A DNA stretch of 64,000 bases from JBBPXY01 sp038200435 (lineage in GTDB: Bacteria; Actinomycetota; Thermoleophilia; Solirubrobacterales; Solirubrobacteraceae), in the NCBI GenBank assembly GCA_038200435.1, contig JBBPXY010000059.1, positions 1 through 64,000 of the forward strand, written 5' to 3'. Below are positions 56,499-64,000 of the stretch, one piece after another. The notes below the pieces were generated by a model, which was not told where the DNA came from, searched no databases, and saw only the letters and a list, made by a program, of their open reading frames with translations. Positions within the stretch are counted from its first letter, which is position 1. Every line of letters begins with the position of its first letter. The position numbers and the translations under genes were made by a program.

Positions 56499-57293
56499 TT
56501 AGCGCGCCCGCCAGTTCGGCGCGCGCTTCTCCCCGAACGAGCGCACGCCTTCGCGGAAGTCCTCGGAGGCAAAGCACGACTCGCGCAGTTCGACGAGCTC
56601 GCGCTCGGTGTCAGCGTCGAGCGCGTCGGCGTGCGCGATCAGCGTCTTCAGGGCGCGCTTGTTCCCCGAGAGCGAGAGCGGCGCGTTCGCGGCCATCTCC
56701 ACGGCGATCGCGAGAGCTTCTTCCGCCAGCGCTCCGTCTTCCGCGACCCAGTTCACGAGGCCCCAGCGCTCCGCCGCTGCGGAGTCGATGTTGCGGCCGA
56801 GCAGGAACAGCTCGCGCGTACGCGGCTCGCCCACGGCTCTCATGAAGCGTTTCAGACCGGTGTGGGAGTAGACGAGACCGAGCTTGGCCGGCGGCATGCC
56901 GAGTCGGATCCCCGGCGCCGCGATGCGCAGGTCGCAGGCGACCGCGAGCTCGAGCCCGCCGCCGATCGCGTGGCCGCTCAGCGCGGCCAGGGTGGGGTAG
57001 GGGTAGGCCTCGAGGGCATCGATCGCCGCCGTGAACGGATGCGCCACGAGCTTCTCGGCCTGCTCGGCGAACACGTCGTCGGGTATGTCGCCGATGTCGT
57101 ACCCGGCGGAGAACATCCCGTCGGATCCCGTGAGGATCACGCAGCGCGCGTCGAGCCCGCCGAGCGCCTCGACGATGCCGTCGAGGATCGCGTGATCGAG
57201 CGCACCGCGCTTGCGGGTATGGGAGATCGTCAGCCGCGCCACTCCGGGCGCCGGCTCGTCGACCAGCAGCTGGCCGCCGGCCTGGTTACTCAA
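56499..57293 (-). CDS. Enoyl-CoA hydratase/isomerase family protein
   Basis: A 264-residue crotonase-fold protein with FSAGYDIGDI (oxyanion loop), ALSGHAIGGGLELAVACDLR and PPAKLGLVYSHTG. The second catalytic Glu of typical hydratases is not clear, so the exact acyl-CoA reaction is unknown. TTG 57293 overlaps the end of the biotin-carrier gene by eight bases. Confidence 0.85.
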   Translation of the reverse strand: MSNQAGGQLLVDEPAPGVARLTISHTRKRGALDHAILDGIVEALGGLDARCVILTGSDGMFSAGYDIGDIPDDVFAEQAEKLVAHPFTAAIDALEAYPYPTLAALSGHAIGGGLELAVACDLRIAAPGIRLGMPPAKLGLVYSHTGLKRFMRAVGEPRTRELFLLGRNIDSAAAERWGLVNWVAEDGALAEEALAIAVEMAANAPLSLSGNKRALKTLIAHADALDADTERELVELRESCFASEDFREGVRSFGEKRAPNWRAR

Positions 57294-57498
57294 GGACGAC
57301 GAGGGTGTCGCCCTCGGAGACCGACTGGCCCTCGTTGCACTTGATCTCCTTGACGGTGCCCTCGTCTTCGGCCTCGACAGGCATCTCCATCTTCATGGAC
57401 TCGAGGATGACGACGGTGTCGCCCTCTTTGACCGTGTCTCCGACCTTGACTTCGATCTTCCAGACGGTGCCCGTGATGTGGGCTTCGACGTCGCTCAC
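57286..57498 (-). CDS. Biotin/lipoyl attachment domain protein (biotin carboxyl carrier)
   Basis: A 70-residue single biotinyl domain. The target lysine is K36 in ESMKMEMP, with GDTVKEGDTVVILE before it and VSEGDTLVVLE at the end. It would serve as the carrier of a multi-subunit acyl-CoA carboxylase or a decarboxylase. AGGAG lies in front of GTG 57498. It heads a run of hydratase, VOC and biotin synthesis genes, which links a biotin consumer with biotin supply. Confidence 0.92.
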   Translation of the reverse strand: MSDVEAHITGTVWKIEVKVGDTVKEGDTVVILESMKMEMPVEAEDEGTVKEIKCNEGQSVSEGDTLVVLE

Positions 57499-57579
57499 CG
57501 CTGTCTATCTCCTCGCGCAGGGGCAGTGCGGGCGGACCTTACCCGCCGCGCGGGACCGAACCTCTCAAGGAGGAGTGCG

Positions 57580-58021
57580 CTACCAGGTGCCCGAGGCCAA
57601 GCAGGAGTCCTTGGCGACGGGTGCGCAGGTGCGCGTCACGGAGCCGGACGAGGCGCGCGCGATCGTGTAGACCACGCCGAACCCGCCACGCGACTTCGCC
57701 GAGACCGTGAAGGTGGTCGCCGTGCCGGAGGCCGTCAGCGCGTTAGCGCTGTTCAGGGTCGGCTCGGCCGACTGGAGGTCGGCGGCGGTGGCTGTGTAGT
57801 CGTTGTGGTCGCCGAAGAAGGTCTCCTCGGCCTGCTGCGCGGTACGCGCGTCGGACTTCGCCGAAGCGTCGCTGGCCTTGCCGCGCTGGCTGGTGAACGA
57901 CGGAATCGCGATCGCCGCGAGCACGGCGACGATCATGATCACGACGAGTATCTCGACGAGGGTGAATCCCCGCTCGTCACGGGTGCGCCGCAGGACGCTG
58001 ATGGGAGAAAAGTTTGGTCAT
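57580..58021 (-). pseudogene. Type IV pilin-like gene with frameshift in the leader
   Basis: The pilin frame encodes DERGFTLVEILVVIMIVAVL followed by a globular domain of about 110 residues with one likely disulphide (CAPVAKDSC). It has no usable start codon. ATG 58021 has AGAGGT well placed, but its frame meets TGA at 57977-57979 after 14 codons. Dropping one base of the T run (58008-58011) joins the two into MTKLSPISVLRRTRDERGF. So this is a real frameshift, a phase-variable tract or a base error. No other pilus gene is near. Confidence 0.75.
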
Positions 58022-58070
58022 GGTGATACCTCTGATCGGTCACACGCGCCAACTTCGTGAGGGGCGCGAA

Positions 58071-58076
58071 TAATCT
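58071..58076 (+). promoter_or_regulatory. Candidate -10 element (TAATCT) for glpK
   Basis: TAATCT ends six bases before ATG 58083. No ribosome binding site is near, so a leaderless message is likely. Confidence 0.45.
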
Positions 58077-58082
58077 GCTGCC

Positions 58083-59561
58083 ATGGTTCTCGCGATCGAT
58101 CAGGGCACGACGGGCACGACCTGCCTCGTCTTCGGAGCCGAGTTCGAGGTCATCGGGCGCTCTTACCGCGAGTTCACCCAGCACTTCCCCCGTCCCGGTT
58201 GGGTGGAGCACGACGCCACTGAGATCTGGGAGGTCACGCGCGCGGTCGCCGGTGAGGCGCTCGGCGACGCCGGGGCCGAGCCCGGCGACATCGATGCGGT
58301 GGGCATCACCAACCAGCGCGAGACCGTCTGCGTTTGGGATCCGGCGACGGGGGAGCCGCTTCACCGCGCGATCGTCTGGCAGGACCGGCGCACCGCCGCT
58401 CGCTGCGCCGAGCTGAAAGGTGCGGGCGCCGAGGAGCTCGTGCGCGCGAAGACCGGTCTCGTGCTCGACCCCTACTTCTCGGGCACGAAGATCGAGTGGT
58501 TGCTGCGCGAGGTGGAAGGGCTGCGCGAGCGCGCGCAGCACGGCCGCGCGATGTTCGGCACGGTCGACGCGTGGCTCATCTTCAACCTGACCGGCGAGGC
58601 GGTCACCGACGCCTCCAACGCGTCGAGGACTCTGCTCTACGACATCAGCGAGGGCCGGTGGGATCCGGAGCTGCTCGACCTCTTCGGCGTGCCCGAGCGG
58701 GCGCTGCCGCGCTTGGGCCCGAGCGCGGGTGTGCTCGGCCAGACCCGGCCGGACGCGCTGCACGGCCACTCGGTGCCCGTGGCCGGCGTGGCGGGGGATC
58801 AGCAGGCGGCACTGTTCGGCCAGGCCTGCCTCGAGCCCGGCCTCGGCAAGAACACCTACGGCACCGGGTCGTTCGTGCTCCTGAACGCGGGCCACACGGT
58901 GCCTGAGGCTGCGCCGGGCCTGCTGGGCACCGTCGCCTGGTCGGTAGGCCCGCGCCCGGTCTACGCACGGGAGGCCTCGATCTTCGTCACCGGCGCCGCC
59001 GTGCAATGGCTGCGCGACGGCCTCGGCATCATCGACGCGGCGGCGGAGACCGAGCAGCTCGCCTCCTCGATCGACTCGAACGACGGCGTCTACTTCGTCC
59101 CGGCGCTAACCGGTCTCGGCTCGCCCCATTGGGATCCTCACGCGCGCGGGACGCTCGTCGGGCTCACCCGCGGAACGGGGCCGGCGCAAATCGCCCGTGC
59201 GGCGCTCGAGGCGATCGCCTACCAGACCGTCGACGCGATCGAAGCGATGCAGGGGGCGGGCACCGAGCCGCTCGCGGAGCTCAGGGCCGACGGAGGCGCG
59301 ACGTCCAACCGGTGGCTCATGCAGTTCCAGGCCGACGTGCTGGGCGTGCCCGTGGTCTTGCCGGAGGTGGCCGAGACGACGGCGCTCGGCGCCGCGTTCC
59401 TCGCGGGCGTGGGAGCGGGCCTGTGGACCCAGTCCGACGTGGCCGCGTCGTGGCGGGAGAAGGACCGGTTCGAGCCGGCGATGATCGCCGGCGAGCGCGA
59501 GGGGCTCTTGACCGATTGGCGGCGCGCGGTGGAGCGATCAAGAGGTTGGGCGAGTGACTGA
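58083..59561 (+). CDS. glpK: Glycerol kinase
   Basis: Phosphorylates glycerol to sn-glycerol 3-phosphate. A 492-residue FGGY kinase with AIDQGTTGTTCLVF, ITNQRETVCVWD, IVWQDRRTAA, GDQQAALFGQ and KNTYGTGSFVLLN, all intact. An acyltransferase gene follows 47 bases later. Its product could join fatty acids to the glycerol 3-phosphate made here. Confidence 0.96.
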   Translation: MVLAIDQGTTGTTCLVFGAEFEVIGRSYREFTQHFPRPGWVEHDATEIWEVTRAVAGEALGDAGAEPGDIDAVGITNQRETVCVWDPATGEPLHRAIVWQDRRTAARCAELKGAGAEELVRAKTGLVLDPYFSGTKIEWLLREVEGLRERAQHGRAMFGTVDAWLIFNLTGEAVTDASNASRTLLYDISEGRWDPELLDLFGVPERALPRLGPSAGVLGQTRPDALHGHSVPVAGVAGDQQAALFGQACLEPGLGKNTYGTGSFVLLNAGHTVPEAAPGLLGTVAWSVGPRPVYAREASIFVTGAAVQWLRDGLGIIDAAAETEQLASSIDSNDGVYFVPALTGLGSPHWDPHARGTLVGLTRGTGPAQIARAALEAIAYQTVDAIEAMQGAGTEPLAELRADGGATSNRWLMQFQADVLGVPVVLPEVAETTALGAAFLAGVGAGLWTQSDVAASWREKDRFEPAMIAGEREGLLTDWRRAVERSRGWASD

Positions 59562-59608
59562 TACCTCCCGGCCGGGCCGGGGTACTCTCCCCAAATGAGG
59601 AGAGGGCA

Positions 59609-60391
59609 GTGACGGATCAGCTCGTGCCGATGAAGGCGCAGGTCTACAAGGACTCGCGTCCCAAGGAGTACTTCGACCGCTTCCACGAGCGCTCGCGCAC
59701 GCGTGATCCCGACGCCATGTACGAGCTGGTGCGCTCCCTCACCTCGCTCTACGCCTTCACGTTCTTCCGCGCTCGATCCATCTCGTCGGAGAAGGTGCCC
59801 TCGAGCGGCCCGGTCATCCTCGCGCCGAACCACTTCTCGTTCATGGACCACTTCTTCCTCGGCGCCTTCGTGCGGCGCAAGGTGCGCTTCATGGCCAAGT
59901 CGCAGCTCTTCCAGCGGCCGCTGCAGTTCGTCTACACGCACGGAGGAGTCTTTCCCGTGCGCCGAGGCAAGCAGGACGAAGATGCGTTCCTCACCGCGCA
60001 CTCCGTCCTCGAGCGCGGCGGGACCCTGGCCATGTACTGCGAAGGGGGCCGCTCGCGCACCGGCGATCTGAGTGAACGGGCCAAGCCGGGTATCGGCCGC
60101 CTCGCCCTCGAGACCGGCACGCCGATCGTTCCCGTCGCCATCTACGGTTCGTCGAAGGTCCGCAACTGGAAGAAGCTGCAGTTCCCGAAGGTCACGGTGC
60201 AGTACGGCGACGCGTTCGCCTTCGAGCGCGTCCCGAACGCCACTCGCGAGCAGCAGCAGGCCGCGGCGGACGAGATCTTCGAGGAGATCAAGGCGCTCTA
60301 CAGAGGCCTCGAGCAGCTCGGGCGCAAGGGCATGCGCCGAACGCTGCGCGAGAAGGCGCACGCCGAACACCGCCGCACCGCTCCGGCGTAG
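59609..60391 (+). CDS. 1-acyl-sn-glycerol-3-phosphate acyltransferase family protein
   Basis: A 260-residue acyltransferase with the NHx4D-like motif NHFSFMDHFF, the CEGGRSRTG motif and PIVPVAIYGSS. It adds an acyl chain to lysophosphatidate or a similar acceptor at the membrane. GTG 59609 follows GAGGAGAGGG. A hairpin CTCTCC/GGAGAG contains that site. No strong transmembrane helix is visible. Confidence 0.87.
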   Translation: MTDQLVPMKAQVYKDSRPKEYFDRFHERSRTRDPDAMYELVRSLTSLYAFTFFRARSISSEKVPSSGPVILAPNHFSFMDHFFLGAFVRRKVRFMAKSQLFQRPLQFVYTHGGVFPVRRGKQDEDAFLTAHSVLERGGTLAMYCEGGRSRTGDLSERAKPGIGRLALETGTPIVPVAIYGSSKVRNWKKLQFPKVTVQYGDAFAFERVPNATREQQQAAADEIFEEIKALYRGLEQLGRKGMRRTLREKAHAEHRRTAPA

Positions 60392-60427
60392 GAGCCCTGG
60401 CCGTAACGGCCCGCCGTCCGGGCTGAC

Positions 60428-60433
60428 TAGCAT
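60428..60433 (+). promoter_or_regulatory. Candidate -10 element (TAGCAT) for ftsH
   Basis: TAGCAT ends seven bases before ATG 60441, with no ribosome binding site between. Confidence 0.35.
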
Positions 60434-60440
60434 CTACAGC

Positions 60441-62498
60441 ATGGCCGAACCCACGCGTAACCGCCCGCGCCTGCCCGGTACGCCGGCGCCTGAGCCCGAA
60501 CGCTCGCCCTGGCGGGTAGAAGGAGGACGCTCCGGCGACAAGTCTCCGGAGGAATCCTCGGGCTTCAAGCTGTCCGGTGGCCGGCGCTGGTGGATAGGGC
60601 TGCTCCTCGCCGCCCTCGTCCTCAACTACTACCTGAGCTCGGTGGCCACCCGCCACGAGCGGCCGACCGTGCCGTACACGACCTTCCGCTCGCAGATCAC
60701 GAAGAAGAACGTGAGCGAGGTCACCCTGCAGAGCGATCAGATCCAGGGCGTCTTCCGGCGCCCGGTCAACGTGCCCGGCACCTCGGCCGCCAAGGAGTTC
60801 AAGACCGTCGCGCCGGCCGCCGCGCCCGACGACAAGCTCTTCGCCCTGCTCGACGCAAACCGGGTCGAGGTGAAGACGCGCTCCGCCGATCAGGGCCGCT
60901 CCTTCCTGGCCACTCTGCTCTTCGGGTTTGGCCCCACGCTGCTTCTTGTCGGCTTGTTCGTCTTCTTCATGCGCAAGGCGGCCGGTGGGGCGGGAGGGAT
61001 CTCCGGCCTCGGGCGTTCGCGCGCCAAGCGCTACGAGGCGTCAGAGCAGCGCACGACCTTCGAGGACGTCGCCGGCATCGACGAGGCCGAGGAGGAGCTT
61101 GTCGAGATCGTCGACTTCCTGCGCAACCCGGACCGCTACCGGCGCCTCGGCGGGATGATCCCGAAGGGCGTGCTGCTCTCGGGCCTCCCTGGCACGGGCA
61201 AGACGCTCCTCGCGCGCGCCGTGGCGGGCGAGGCCAACGTGCCGTTCTTCTCGCTCTCGGCTTCGGAGTTCATCGAGATGGTGGTGGGTGTCGGTGCCAG
61301 CCGGGTGCGCGACCTCTTCGACCAGGCCAAGAAGGCCGCGCCGGCGATCATCTTCGTCGACGAGCTCGACGCCATCGGGCGCCAGCGCGGCGGCGGAGCC
61401 TCGCTCGGTGGCCACGACGAGCGCGAGCAGACGCTCAACCAGATCCTCACCGAGATGGACGGCTTCACCGGCTCGGAGGGCGTGATCGTGCTTGCCGCGA
61501 CCAACCGCCCGGAGATCCTCGATCCGGCGCTGCTGCGCCCGGGCCGCTTCGACCGGCGCGTCACCGTGAACCCGCCCGACCAGAAGGGCCGCTCGCTGAT
61601 CCTGCGAGTCCACACGCGTAGCGTCCCGCTGGCCGACGACGTCGACCTCGAGGCGATCGCCTCCTCGACGCCGGGGATGGTCGGCGCCGACCTGCGCAAC
61701 CTCGTCAACGAGGCAGCGCTGACAGCAGCCCGTCGCGGCCACGACAAGGTGGCGATTGCCGACATCACCGACTCGCTCGAGCGCATCCTGCTTGGCGCCG
61801 AGCGGCGCATCACGCTCTCGGTCGAGGAGCGGGAGCGCACCGCCTACCACGAGTCCGGCCACGCGCTGCTCGGCATGCTCGAGCCGGGTGCCGACCCCGT
61901 TCGCAAGGTCTCGATCGTGCCCCGCGGCCGGGCGCTGGGCGTGACCTTCCAGAGCCCGTCGACCGACCGCTACGGCTACGGCGCCGAGTACCTGCGCGGG
62001 CGCATCACCGGCGCCCTCGGTGGCCGCGCCGCGGAAGAGCTGATCTACGGCGACGTCACGACCGGCGCGGAGTCAGACCTCGAGCAGGTCACCTCGATCG
62101 CGCGCCAGATGGTCGGGCGCTGGGGCATGTCGGAGAAGATCGGGATGGTCTCGGTGCTCCCCGGGCCGAACGACGAGCCAATGCTCTTCCCGGGCCAGGT
62201 CGGCGCGACGTCGGAGGCGACGCGGCAGATCGTCGACTCGGAGGTGCGCCGCATCGTCGAGGAGTGCTACGACCTCGCCCGCAGCCGGCTGGCGGAGAAC
62301 CGCGACCGGCTGGAGACGCTGGCGCGCGCACTGCTCGAGCGGGAGACGCTCGACGAGCGCGACGTCTACGAGGTCGCCGGCTTCGACCCGCCGCCTTCGG
62401 GCGACGAGCGCGCCGGCACGGCGCTCGCGCCCCCGGCCGAGATCGACTCCGAGCCTCAGGTGAGCGCGCACCGCGACGAGCCCGCCGATCAGACGTAG
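60441..62498 (+). CDS. ftsH: ATP-dependent zinc metalloprotease FtsH
   Basis: Degrades damaged or short-lived membrane and soluble proteins. A 685-residue protein with a Pro- and charge-rich leader of 50 residues, two membrane helices ([16 protein letters not shown] and [19 protein letters not shown]) and an outer domain. Its AAA domain has Walker A GLPGTGKT at 248-255, Walker [12 protein letters not shown] and RPGRFDRRV. The protease domain has H470-E471-x2-H474. Its 3' end overlaps the convergent lactonase-like gene by ten bases. Confidence 0.96.
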   Translation: MAEPTRNRPRLPGTPAPEPERSPWRVEGGRSGDKSPEESSGFKLSGGRRWWIGLLLAALVLNYYLSSVATRHERPTVPYTTFRSQITKKNVSEVTLQSDQIQGVFRRPVNVPGTSAAKEFKTVAPAAAPDDKLFALLDANRVEVKTRSADQGRSFLATLLFGFGPTLLLVGLFVFFMRKAAGGAGGISGLGRSRAKRYEASEQRTTFEDVAGIDEAEEELVEIVDFLRNPDRYRRLGGMIPKGVLLSGLPGTGKTLLARAVAGEANVPFFSLSASEFIEMVVGVGASRVRDLFDQAKKAAPAIIFVDELDAIGRQRGGGASLGGHDEREQTLNQILTEMDGFTGSEGVIVLAATNRPEILDPALLRPGRFDRRVTVNPPDQKGRSLILRVHTRSVPLADDVDLEAIASSTPGMVGADLRNLVNEAALTAARRGHDKVAIADITDSLERILLGAERRITLSVEERERTAYHESGHALLGMLEPGADPVRKVSIVPRGRALGVTFQSPSTDRYGYGAEYLRGRITGALGGRAAEELIYGDVTTGAESDLEQVTSIARQMVGRWGMSEKIGMVSVLPGPNDEPMLFPGQVGATSEATRQIVDSEVRRIVEECYDLARSRLAENRDRLETLARALLERETLDERDVYEVAGFDPPPSGDERAGTALAPPAEIDSEPQVSAHRDEPADQT

Positions 62499-63388
62499 AC
62501 GGGGTCGAGCCGCGCCCAGGCCTGCTCGTCGTGTCCGGGGATGACGAGCGCCCCGGGCGTCTGCTTCACGTAGCGCTGCAGCTCTCCCAGCGAGCGTTCG
62601 AACCGGTGTGAGTCGTCGGAGAGAGCGGGCAGCGCGCCCTCTTCGATCGTGCGCATCGTGTAGGCCGCGTCGATCGTGAGGAGCGCCTCGCGGTGGCGCA
62701 GTCGCAGCAGCACCGACATGTGGCCGGCCGTATGGCCCGGCGTGGAGAGCAGTCGCACCGAGCCGTCACCGAATACGTCGAGCGCTGAGCCGAAGGGCCC
62801 GAACGCCTCGACCTCGGGCGACTCGAAGTCGACCGTGCGCCAGGCGACGGGCTGATCGAACTGGTCCGGGAAGTAGCCGCGCAACCGGCCCGCGCGACGG
62901 TGGGCGGCTGCCCACTCGCGCCGGTCGACGACGAAGGTGGCTTGCGGGAAGTCCTGCACCGCGCTGGCGTGGTCGAGATGCAGGTGGGTCATGACCACGG
63001 TCGAGATCTCACGCGGGCGCACCCCGCGATCGAGGAGCTGCCGCGCGACCGACTGCTCCGCAGAGAAGCGGAAGGTGAACGCACGGCCGAGCTTGCCGAG
63101 CTGCTCCCCGGGGGCTTTGGCGATGCTCTCGTGCAGGCCGGTGTCGATGAGCACGTGCCCGGCGCCCGGGTGCTCGACCAGGAAGGCGGGGACCGGTATC
63201 CATCTCCAGGTGCTCCGGCGCGTGTGGAGGCTCAGGCCCCGCGCGGTCGAGAGGGGGCCCGAAGGCTTGTGCATGTAGCCCTCGGGCGCGCGCATCTCAC
63301 CGCTCATCAGCGGGTGCAGCCGGACGCGGGCATCGCGGCGGCCGCCGGGGAGCGGGAGCCGCGCTGGGGAGGGATCGGGGGCACTCAC
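62489..63388 (-). CDS. Metallo-beta-lactamase-fold hydrolase, N-acyl homoserine lactonase-like
   Basis: A 299-residue protein with the zinc motif THLHLDHAS, then TPGHTAGHMS and LTIDAAY, and a final IPGHDEQAW. The order matches AHL lactonase/AttM-type enzymes, but many homologues act on other esters or lactones. GTG 63388 is chosen because TACTCT stands seven bases upstream; ATG 63307 would cut into the first strand. It is divergent from a short SDR-like gene with 27 bases between starts. Confidence 0.82.
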   Translation of the reverse strand: MSAPDPSPARLPLPGGRRDARVRLHPLMSGEMRAPEGYMHKPSGPLSTARGLSLHTRRSTWRWIPVPAFLVEHPGAGHVLIDTGLHESIAKAPGEQLGKLGRAFTFRFSAEQSVARQLLDRGVRPREISTVVMTHLHLDHASAVQDFPQATFVVDRREWAAAHRRAGRLRGYFPDQFDQPVAWRTVDFESPEVEAFGPFGSALDVFGDGSVRLLSTPGHTAGHMSVLLRLRHREALLTIDAAYTMRTIEEGALPALSDDSHRFERSLGELQRYVKQTPGALVIPGHDEQAWARLDPVYV

Positions 63389-63395
63389 GGCGGCG

Positions 63396-63405
63396 AGAGT
63401 AACCT
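63396..63405. promoter_or_regulatory. Overlapping divergent -10 elements
   Basis: TACTCT on the minus strand (63396-63401) ends seven bases before GTG 63388. TAACCT on the plus strand (63400-63405) ends ten bases before ATG 63416. The boxes share two bases, so both promoters cannot be open at once. Confidence 0.4.
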
Positions 63406-63415
63406 GAAGGCCCTT

Positions 63416-63976
63416 ATGGAGACGCTCTTCCGCGACGCGTTGCTCGCCGGGCAGGTGATCGTCACCGCGGGGCCGTGTGGGGGCGTTGGCGAATATCTCG
63501 AGGCGCTCGGCTCGCCGCCCCACTCGCTCGAGCTTGGTGACGACGAGGACGCCGCGAGGGAGGCCGCGGAGCAGATCGCCGCCGCGGCCTCCGGGCGCAT
63601 CGACACCCTTGTCGTCGACGGCGGTGCGGCCGGCGGCCCGCCCGAGGGCATCGACCGTGTTTGGATCGCGATTCGCGCGGTGGCGACGGTCGCCATGATC
63701 GAACCCGAACGCGGCGGCAAGGTGGTGATTCTCGCTCCGGGACCGGACGAGGGCGCACACGCGGAGGCGACACGGTCGGCCCTCGAGAACGTCGCCCGCA
63801 CCCTCTCGATCGAGTGGGCGCGGTTCGGCATCCGGCTCACGGCCATCGCGCCGGGAGCCGGCGAGGCGCAGGAGAGCGTCGCCGCGCTCGTCGCCTATCT
63901 CGTCTCGCCCGCGGGCGACTACTTCTCGGGCAGCCGGCTCTCGCTCGCGCCCGCACCCACCTACGGCAAGATGTAG
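63416..63976 (+). CDS. Short SDR-like protein with altered cofactor loop
   Basis: A 186-residue protein. The end reads like a short-chain dehydrogenase (NVARTLSIEWARFGIRLTAIAPG, AYLVSPAGDYFSGSRLSLAP), but the cofactor loop TGxxxGIG is only TAGPCGGVGE and the Tyr-x3-Lys catalytic pair is absent. It is about 60 residues shorter than normal. It may be a non-catalytic SDR relative. The frame and end are well supported. Confidence 0.65.
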   Translation: METLFRDALLAGQVIVTAGPCGGVGEYLEALGSPPHSLELGDDEDAAREAAEQIAAAASGRIDTLVVDGGAAGGPPEGIDRVWIAIRAVATVAMIEPERGGKVVILAPGPDEGAHAEATRSALENVARTLSIEWARFGIRLTAIAPGAGEAQESVAALVAYLVSPAGDYFSGSRLSLAPAPTYGKM

Positions 63977-63978
63977 GC

Positions 63979-64000
63979 GTGAGTACTTCTGAGCTGACAC
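63979..64000 (+). CDS. Possible start of a further gene, cut by the window end
   Basis: GTG 63979 begins a frame reading MSTSELT to the end of the window, two bases after the previous stop. It is too short to name. Confidence 0.25.

Noticed and set aside
62489..64000. A 503-residue version of the lactonase-like protein running to the window edge
   Set aside because: The upstream part is antisense to the SDR-like gene. GTG 63388 with a -10 box seven bases before it gives a normal family length.

Overview
The window is one contiguous stretch of a high-GC actinobacterial chromosome. The unbroken S10/spc/alpha ribosomal order, zinc-type S14, S4 and L36, GTG and TTG starts, ECF sigma factors, a SARP-type regulator and probable leaderless promoters all fit Actinobacteria. 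The disordered tails on S3, S5 and S17 and the overall gene mix make a Thermoleophilia/Solirubrobacterales-like lineage my best guess, but that rank is inference. I see no phage, insertion sequence, CRISPR array or rRNA gene.

Positions 1-12,910 hold the end of the S10 operon and the spc and alpha operons: rpsC end, rplP, rpmC, rpsQ, rplN, rplX, rplE, rpsZ, rpsH, rplF, rplR, rpsE, rpmD, rplO, secY, adk, map, rpmJ, rpsM, rpsK, rpsD, rpoA, rplQ and truA. infA is missing from its usual place before rpmJ. Two gaps, before rplP and before rplE, are both exactly 166 nt and related in sequence; this is the least explained element in the window. truA has no standard start codon.

Positions 12,978-23,687 carry housekeeping and lipid genes: an acyltransferase with left-handed beta-helix repeats, surE, ligA, a PBP4-type DD-peptidase, a patatin-like lipase, an aminotransferase, a membrane protein, a long-chain acyl-CoA ligase with a 59-residue companion, and a Nif3-like protein. 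Positions 23,815-34,048 are rich in regulators: two ECF sigma factors each fused to a zinc anti-sigma-like module, a transmembrane helix and a long outer tail; a third plain ECF factor divergent from a PAS-SARP regulator; and an HD-GYP protein. A tRNA-Pro, a GT-C glycosyltransferase, a metallo-hydrolase and a nucleotidyltransferase-like protein that has lost its signature motif lie among them.

Positions 34,104-47,566 hold transporters (a DMT protein, a CcdA-like protein, and a ZIP metal transporter behind an iron-box-like operator) and a carbohydrate neighbourhood: an SDR, GH15, an SCP2 protein, an iron alcohol dehydrogenase, and secreted GH30, GH31 and a PQQ-type sugar dehydrogenase.

Positions 47,578-57,498 contain an epimerase, a Nudix hydrolase, rubredoxin and a DUF1707-like protein. 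The biotin genes follow (bioA apart, bioB-bioF-bioD overlapping), downstream of a biotin-carrier protein, an enoyl-CoA hydratase and a VOC protein, so supply and use of biotin sit together. The rest holds a type IV pilin with a frameshifted leader, glpK, a plsC-like acyltransferase, ftsH, a lactonase-like hydrolase and a short degenerate SDR.
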